From a virus, in IMG/VR virus record IMGVR_UViG_3300034061_002332, positions 1-26,986 of that record: a stretch of 26,986 bases of DNA. One strand, written 5' to 3'. Shown here piece after piece: positions 24,673-26,986 of this stretch. The notes below the pieces were generated by a model, which saw nothing but the letters and a program-made list of their open reading frames with translations, made no database searches and was not told where the DNA came from. Position 1 is the stretch's first letter, and each line of letters starts with the position of its first letter. The translations under genes and the position numbers were made by a program.

Positions 24673-24793
24673 TTCGTACTACTACCACGAAGCTCTGCGT
24701 GTTCTTCAGGTGGCTGGGTATTATGGCACGCCTGCGCCAGTAACCGTGGATAAGGCTGAGAGGCCTCTGGAAGGTCCAGGAGCACCCCTCTGA
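24620..24793 (+). CDS. Possible 57-aa protein overlapping the thyX 3' end
   Basis: ATG 24620 opens a frame in another phase, MSLTLSQAKRVVAVAPIDSY then YYHEALRVLQVAGYYGTPAP, to a TGA at 24791-24793. It overlaps thyX by 53 bases and continues 121 bases beyond it. The composition (helical, Ala/Val/Leu, a Tyr run) looks protein-like, and no other frame occupies that stretch. No Shine-Dalgarno sequence is seen. The stop lies inside the stem of the long hairpin at 24776. No family is recognised. Confidence 0.5.
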   Translation: MSLTLSQAKRVVAVAPIDSYYYHEALRVLQVAGYYGTPAPVTVDKAERPLEGPGAPL

Positions 24794-24843
24794 CTCCCCG
24801 CAGGTGTCGTTGCACCTACGGCTCCTCAGAGGGCCTTTCCTGG
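24776..24843 (+). terminator. Long nested hairpin after thyX
   Basis: Four nested complementary arms are present: CCAGGA (24776-24781) with TCCTGG (24838-24843), CCCTCTGA (24786-24793) with TCAGAGGG (24826-24833), CCG (24798-24800) with CGG (24819-24821), and AGGTG (24802-24806) with CACCT (24813-24817), around a six-base loop. A decamer palindrome AGAGGCCTCT (24759-24768) stands just upstream. There is no U-run, so it may terminate, stabilise or be processed. It marks the border between the thyX unit and the next block. Confidence 0.6.
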
Positions 24844-24856
24844 GGCTTATACATGC

Positions 24857-24864
24857 CACCCGTA
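24857..24864 (+). promoter_or_regulatory. Octamer matching the core of the Syn5 phage RNA polymerase promoter
   Basis: CACCCGTA equals positions 7-14 of the promoter reported for cyanophage Syn5 RNA polymerase (ATTGGGCACCCGTAA, from memory). The upstream six bases match poorly (two of six). It lies 14 bases after the long hairpin in noncoding sequence, a sensible place for a promoter, but an octamer can occur by chance. Confidence 0.25.
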
Positions 24865-25032
24865 GATTTTGGTAGAAATTTGTGAAGTCCTTACGCTTGT
24901 TGTCGGCCCCGGTTCTCCCCCCGGTGGGGTAGTCGGCCTGGTGTGTCCAGTTTCCGTGTCCAAACCGGGCCCTGGCCAGCCGAGAACCGTTGCGGCGCAG
25001 TGGGTTTGGGGCGTTGCGTATCTGCGGAAGGG

Positions 25033-25100
25033 ACAGGTACGCATGGGTGGACATGGGTGACAGGTAACGCGCGTGTGGGCGTGTGCGGGCGCGTACCTGT
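25033..25100. repeat. Iteron-like repeats with decamer inverted pair
   Basis: ACAGGTACGC (25033-25042) is the exact reverse complement of GCGTACCTGT (25091-25100). A near copy, ACAGGTAACGC, begins at 25060. Between them CATGGGTG occurs twice with 10-base period (25042-25049, 25052-25059), and GTGTG-GGGC type units follow. Helical-turn spacing suggests protein binding sites. Confidence 0.55.
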
Positions 25101-25136
25101 GCGCGTGTTCTCATGTATTATCAAAAAATCTGTACG

Positions 25137-25173
25137 ATTCTCAATAAGCCCTCCTTGTTGAGAATGTTAAGAT
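25137..25173 (+). promoter_or_regulatory. Inverted repeat beside a possible extended -10 promoter
   Basis: ATTCTCAA (25137-25144) and TTGAGAAT (25158-25165) are perfect complements around a 13-base loop. Directly after, TG-T-TAAGAT (25165-25173) resembles an extended -10 element, without a good -35. An operator overlapping an early promoter is possible; the next gene starts 67 bases downstream. Confidence 0.3.
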
Positions 25174-25239
25174 ATCTTGAGCAGGATGCATTGATGGGCA
25201 GGGCTGTGGTTAGGATGGCGTCAGTTCACACCCAAACCA

Positions 25240-25533
25240 ATGAACACCTCAACCTTCGCCCGCAACATCACCACTTCTTTCCCTTTCATTGACTGGTTGG
25301 TCGCCTCTGCCCGCCTGAGCGATCTGCGCTGGCAGGATGACGAGACCGGTGTCTGGGTCCAACGTGTCCCTAGCGATGAGATTTTCGATAACGCCTCTGA
25401 AGCTCTGGCTGATGCATGGTCCGATCTGAACTGGTCTGAACAAAAGTATGTGATCAGCGCTGCTGCCGATCAGCTGGCTGAGATTGAAACCCTCAGCAGT
25501 GAGGCATCCTCCCTGATCCGTGATAGGATCTGA
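25240..25533 (+). CDS. Small acidic hypothetical protein, 97 aa
   Basis: MNTSTFARNITTSFPFIDWL begins a 97-aa product with 17 acidic and 7 basic residues and four tryptophans (WLVAS, LRWQDD, VWVQR, DAWSDLNW). It has no membrane segment, and the C-terminal half looks helical (SEQKYVISAAADQLAEIETL). The leader CACACCCAAACCA is C/A-rich with no Shine-Dalgarno sequence. As first gene after the long noncoding block it is probably expressed early. I do not recognise a family. Its high negative charge would fit a DNA mimic or host-protein binder, which is speculation. Confidence 0.72.
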   Translation: MNTSTFARNITTSFPFIDWLVASARLSDLRWQDDETGVWVQRVPSDEIFDNASEALADAWSDLNWSEQKYVISAAADQLAEIETLSSEASSLIRDRI

Positions 25534-25541
25534 ACCGACAC

Positions 25542-25565
25542 GGGCGGCCGTCTAAAAAGCCGCCC
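25542..25565 (+). terminator. Hairpin between two early-type genes
   Basis: GGGCGGC (25542-25548) pairs exactly with GCCGCCC (25559-25565) around a 10-base loop, starting 8 bases after the stop codon. A CA repeat follows in place of a U-run, so it may be an attenuator or an RNA-stability element. Confidence 0.5.
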
Positions 25566-25584
25566 ACACACACACACACACACA
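25565..25584 (+). repeat. CA dinucleotide repeat, ten units
   Basis: (CA)10 runs from 25565 to 25584, followed by a further C/A-rich stretch ending in seven Cs just before the ATG at 25600. It forms the leader of the 66-aa gene. Such a pure dinucleotide run is rare in a phage genome and prone to length change. Confidence 0.9.
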
Positions 25585-25599
25585 CCACACCCCCCCATC

Positions 25600-25800
25600 A
25601 TGAACTACCTCACCTACGAAGACTCAGTGTTGGCCGCTGCTGACCCTGACACCGGCAATCTCAGCCACAAAGATGCTGAACGTCTCCTGGCTGATCATTC
25701 CTTCACACTTGACGACGTCTACGAGGACAACCACGGCGTGAGCTGGGTTGCACTTGATGAGCGCAACGCTGAGGCCCTGCTAGCCTGGCTTGGCTACTGA
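25600..25800 (+). CDS. Small acidic hypothetical protein, 66 aa
   Basis: MNYLTYEDSVLAAADPDTGN starts a 66-aa product with 14 Asp/Glu against 3 Lys/Arg, spread along a mixed helix/strand sequence (HKDAERLLADHSFTLDDVYE, then VSWVALDERNAEALLAWLGY). There is no membrane segment. The leader is a CA repeat plus C-run without a Shine-Dalgarno sequence. The next gene's ATG lies 37 bases after its stop. It is like its neighbour at 25240 in size and charge, as expected for early podovirus proteins that act on host enzymes. No family is recognised. Confidence 0.72.
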   Translation: MNYLTYEDSVLAAADPDTGNLSHKDAERLLADHSFTLDDVYEDNHGVSWVALDERNAEALLAWLGY

Positions 25801-25814
25801 TCACAGCACGACAA

Positions 25815-25829
25815 CCACACCAACCACGG
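25815..25829 (+). repeat. 15-base direct repeat, first copy
   Basis: CCACACCAACCACGG occurs here in the leader of the glycosylase-like gene and again exactly at 26684-26698 inside the coding start of the right-edge gene, where it encodes part of HTTPTTE. Confidence 0.6.
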
Positions 25830-25837
25830 CAACCACC

Positions 25838-26470
25838 ATGACACGGGTCAAACCACGCGCCAACTCTCGCCACATCATCGGGATGCTCGGGCTAGCCTCA
25901 GCTGCCGACATCGCACAAGGTTGCAGCTGGTATCAACGCGCCTATGACATCTCGGTTAGCTTTATCCACGCATACGATGGGCTAACACTTGGGCAGGCCA
26001 TTGGGGTGATAGCAGCACTCAGCCCAAACAATAAATGGGTGCGTAATGTTGCTGATGCTGAGGCTATGATCAAACTCTGGCACGCTGGGGTTGATCCTAG
26101 AACTGTAAAGGTTTGCACCTACAACACCAATAAAGACAAGGCAGCTCGCATTCTTGAGCTGGAATCATCAGACGATGAGACCATCCAGGAAATTCTATCG
26201 GGTCAAAAAGTAGTCGCCTTCTACCGCTGCATCGCAGGCTACCGGGACACGGTGTGTGTTGACGGTCACGCGTTCGCCATCTTTATGGGTGAGCGCATCC
26301 CTACAACGCAAACTCCTAGCATCGGCAAGGCACTCTATGCTGCCATCACCCGCTCCTACATCCTCGCTAGTGAGCGATCCTTTGAAGCCTGCGGCCACCA
26401 CCTAACACCGGCTCAGGTTCAAGCTGTCACTTGGGTTACCTATCGGAGGCTTTTAGGGTATGACAATTGA
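25838..26470 (+). CDS. Divergent HhH-GPD (endonuclease III)-like protein, candidate DNA glycosylase
   Basis: I use ATG 25838 (MTRVKPRANSRHIIGML, 210 aa). A TTG at 25790 would add a 16-residue Thr-rich lead, probably untranslated C/A-rich leader. The order of motifs follows endonuclease III (211 aa): AIGVIAALSPNNKW (55-67) for its 'iavlLSaQ' helix, NKDKAARIL (98-106) for 'nsKAenI', EILSGQKVVAF (118-128) for the HhH with catalytic Lys (here Lys124), then TVCVDGHAFAIFM (138-150) for 'aVDTHifRv' with catalytic Asp (here Asp142), and a last helical part (AQVQAVTWVTYRRL). The hairpin loop is shortened and no iron-sulphur cysteines exist. I recall this as an uncharacterised phage family (DUF7178). 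The fold and activity are inference from motif order. Confidence 0.72.
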   Translation: MTRVKPRANSRHIIGMLGLASAADIAQGCSWYQRAYDISVSFIHAYDGLTLGQAIGVIAALSPNNKWVRNVADAEAMIKLWHAGVDPRTVKVCTYNTNKDKAARILELESSDDETIQEILSGQKVVAFYRCIAGYRDTVCVDGHAFAIFMGERIPTTQTPSIGKALYAAITRSYILASERSFEACGHHLTPAQVQAVTWVTYRRLLGYDN

Positions 26471-26642
26471 GCGTAAGTATTATGTGACGACCGGCACCCG
26501 TACCATGCGGGGAGGTTGGCGGGTGAATGAGGGCAGGGTAATCTACGCTGCCGACTATTCACAAGCCTATCGCATTGCCACCAGATCATGTTATCGTAGC
26601 GAACAAGTTATTACCCTTGAGGAGATCCCGAACCATGACTGA
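26460..26642 (+). CDS. Hypothetical protein, 60 aa
   Basis: MTIERKYYVTTGTRTMRGGW begins a 60-aa product that overlaps the glycosylase-like gene by 11 bases and the next gene by 8. Its pattern YYVTTGT...GGWRV..GRVIYAADYSQAYRIA...YRSEQVITLEE is beta-alpha-beta, a small compact domain. It contains a copy of CACCCGTA (26495-26502) by codon chance. The overlaps suggest one co-translated unit. No family is recognised. Confidence 0.7.
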   Translation: MTIERKYYVTTGTRTMRGGWRVNEGRVIYAADYSQAYRIATRSCYRSEQVITLEEIPNHD

Positions 26643-26986
26643 TTGTTCTACACTGTCTGCTGCGTGGCAGGCTGGCCAGCACACCACACCAACCACGGAG
26701 GAGCGAAACGCCTTTAGGCTCTGGCTTCTGTCTGAGTTCGGCAAGATGCGAGCATCAGGGATTGAACCACTGTTTGTCACCCGTGAGGTTCCAATCGGCG
26801 AGGCAATGGCGGCACTCGATAGGGTAGTGTTGCCGGGTGAGACTCGCTGGCTTCCGGTATCTCGCCTCAACAATGAGCCGAACCCTGATCTTATGTCGAC
26901 ACAACAGAACCTTATGTTCAGGGCAGTTCACGACTGGACCCATTGGAAGTTAGGCGCTGATGCTACATTTGAGGGTGAGTTTGCGG
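26635..26986 (+). CDS. Hypothetical protein with HDWTHW motif, cut by right edge
   Basis: ATG 26635 opens a frame that runs to the window end without a stop (117 full codons). It starts MTDCSTLSAAWQAGQHTTPT, then has a helix NAFRLWLLSEFGKM, a strand-rich middle (LPGETRWLPVSRL) and near the end LMFRAVHDWTHWKLG and FEGEF. The combination FRAVHD..xH......F.GE recurs in an unnamed phage family, as I recall, and the His and Asp could bind metal. The start overlaps the stop of the preceding gene. The rest of the protein lies outside the window. Confidence 0.7.
   Translation, partial: MTDCSTLSAAWQAGQHTTPTTEERNAFRLWLLSEFGKMRASGIEPLFVTREVPIGEAMAALDRVVLPGETRWLPVSRLNNEPNPDLMSTQQNLMFRAVHDWTHWKLGADATFEGEFA
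26684..26698 (+). repeat. 15-base direct repeat, second copy
   Basis: Exact copy of the sequence at 25815-25829, about 870 bases downstream, lying in coding sequence shortly after a gene start. Confidence 0.6.

Larger units (their letters stand above)
24794..25239. other. Noncoding GC-rich block with repeats and an AT-rich edge
   Basis: This 446-base stretch has open frames on both strands but none with a credible protein. It contains the 3' half of the long hairpin, an 8-bp inverted pair CGGTTCTC (24910-24917) / GAGAACCG (24982-24989), G/T-rich repeats at about 25031-25110, and then an AT-rich part (25111-25180) with an inverted repeat and a palindrome AAGATATCTT (25169-25178). It separates late-type from early-type genes. 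Origin, early promoter region and terminal repeat are all possible. Confidence 0.65.

Noticed and set aside
24847-25161. Several 60-80-codon frames on both strands in the GC-rich block
   Set aside because: They overlap each other in many frames, begin at poor starts and have Pro/Gly/Arg-rich low-information translations, as expected for stop-poor GC-rich noncoding DNA.
23602-25239. Possible tRNA or attachment site near terL/thyX
   Set aside because: No cloverleaf with T-arm and CCA-type end could be drawn, and no integrase gene is present in the window.
25565-25584. CRISPR-like or array repeat
   Set aside because: It is a simple dinucleotide run without spacers; no CRISPR array or cas gene is visible.
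25790-25837. Upstream TTG start adding a Thr-rich leader to the glycosylase-like protein
   Set aside because: It begins inside the preceding gene and reads a C/A-rich leader like those before neighbouring genes; the ATG at 25838 is preferred.
26495-26502. Second CACCCGTA octamer
   Set aside because: It lies within the coding frame of the 60-aa gene and is explained by ordinary codons; it is not evidence for a promoter.

Overview
The window reads as the late half of a T7-like podovirus genome (short-tailed, lytic type) plus the start of a second gene block, all on the + strand. From the left edge the virion genes follow T7 order: tail tubular protein A (C-terminal part only), tail tubular protein B, a gp13-like protein, and internal core proteins like gp14, gp15 and gp16. 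A gp17-type tail fibre fused to a beta-helix follows. A cyanobacterial (Synechococcus/Cyanobium-type) host is likely. The reasons are the combination of this order with ThyX, several very small basic proteins of a kind I associate with cyanophages, a C39-like plus GH73-like endolysin, and the mid-range base composition. No photosynthesis gene, integrase, tRNA or CRISPR array is visible, so the host is inferred rather than proven.

Layout: about 1-7285 holds tail tubular proteins and core proteins. A strong hairpin (7285-7315) separates the gp15-like and gp16-like genes. 7373-11347 is gp16-like. 11351-15264 holds two consecutive tailspike genes. 15303-16608 is a lysis cassette: a 42-aa basic protein, a 65-aa membrane protein and a bifunctional endolysin. 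16608-19408 holds small beta-rich proteins, a 51-aa protein and a 444-aa polyglycine-rich adhesin-like protein. 19405-21793 holds a candidate small terminase, a membrane/coiled-coil protein, basic proteins, an HNH nuclease, a highly biased virion-like protein and a 44-aa DUF6496-like protein. A terminator-like hairpin follows at 21802-21828. 21856-23601 is the large terminase. 24007-24672 is thyX, overlapped at its 3' end by a 57-aa reading frame.

Two long gene-poor blocks flank thyX (23602-24006 and 24794-25239). They are full of hairpins, inverted repeats and short direct repeats. After the second block the genes change in style: small acidic proteins with C/A-rich leaders and no Shine-Dalgarno sequence, a divergent protein that lines up with the endonuclease III/HhH-GPD glycosylase pattern, and uncharacterised proteins running off the right edge. 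Since terminase is the last major gene in T7, these may be early genes, and the genome end (terminal repeat) may lie between 23602 and 25239.

In function the set is coherent: tail and ejection apparatus, host recognition by two tailspikes and a glycine-rich adhesin, lysis, DNA packaging, nucleotide supply by ThyX, then probable early host-takeover genes. The points most worth following are the glycosylase-like protein, the cell-wall-degrading modules placed on the gp15-like protein instead of gp16, the repeat-rich blocks around the probable genome end, and the cluster of very basic small proteins.
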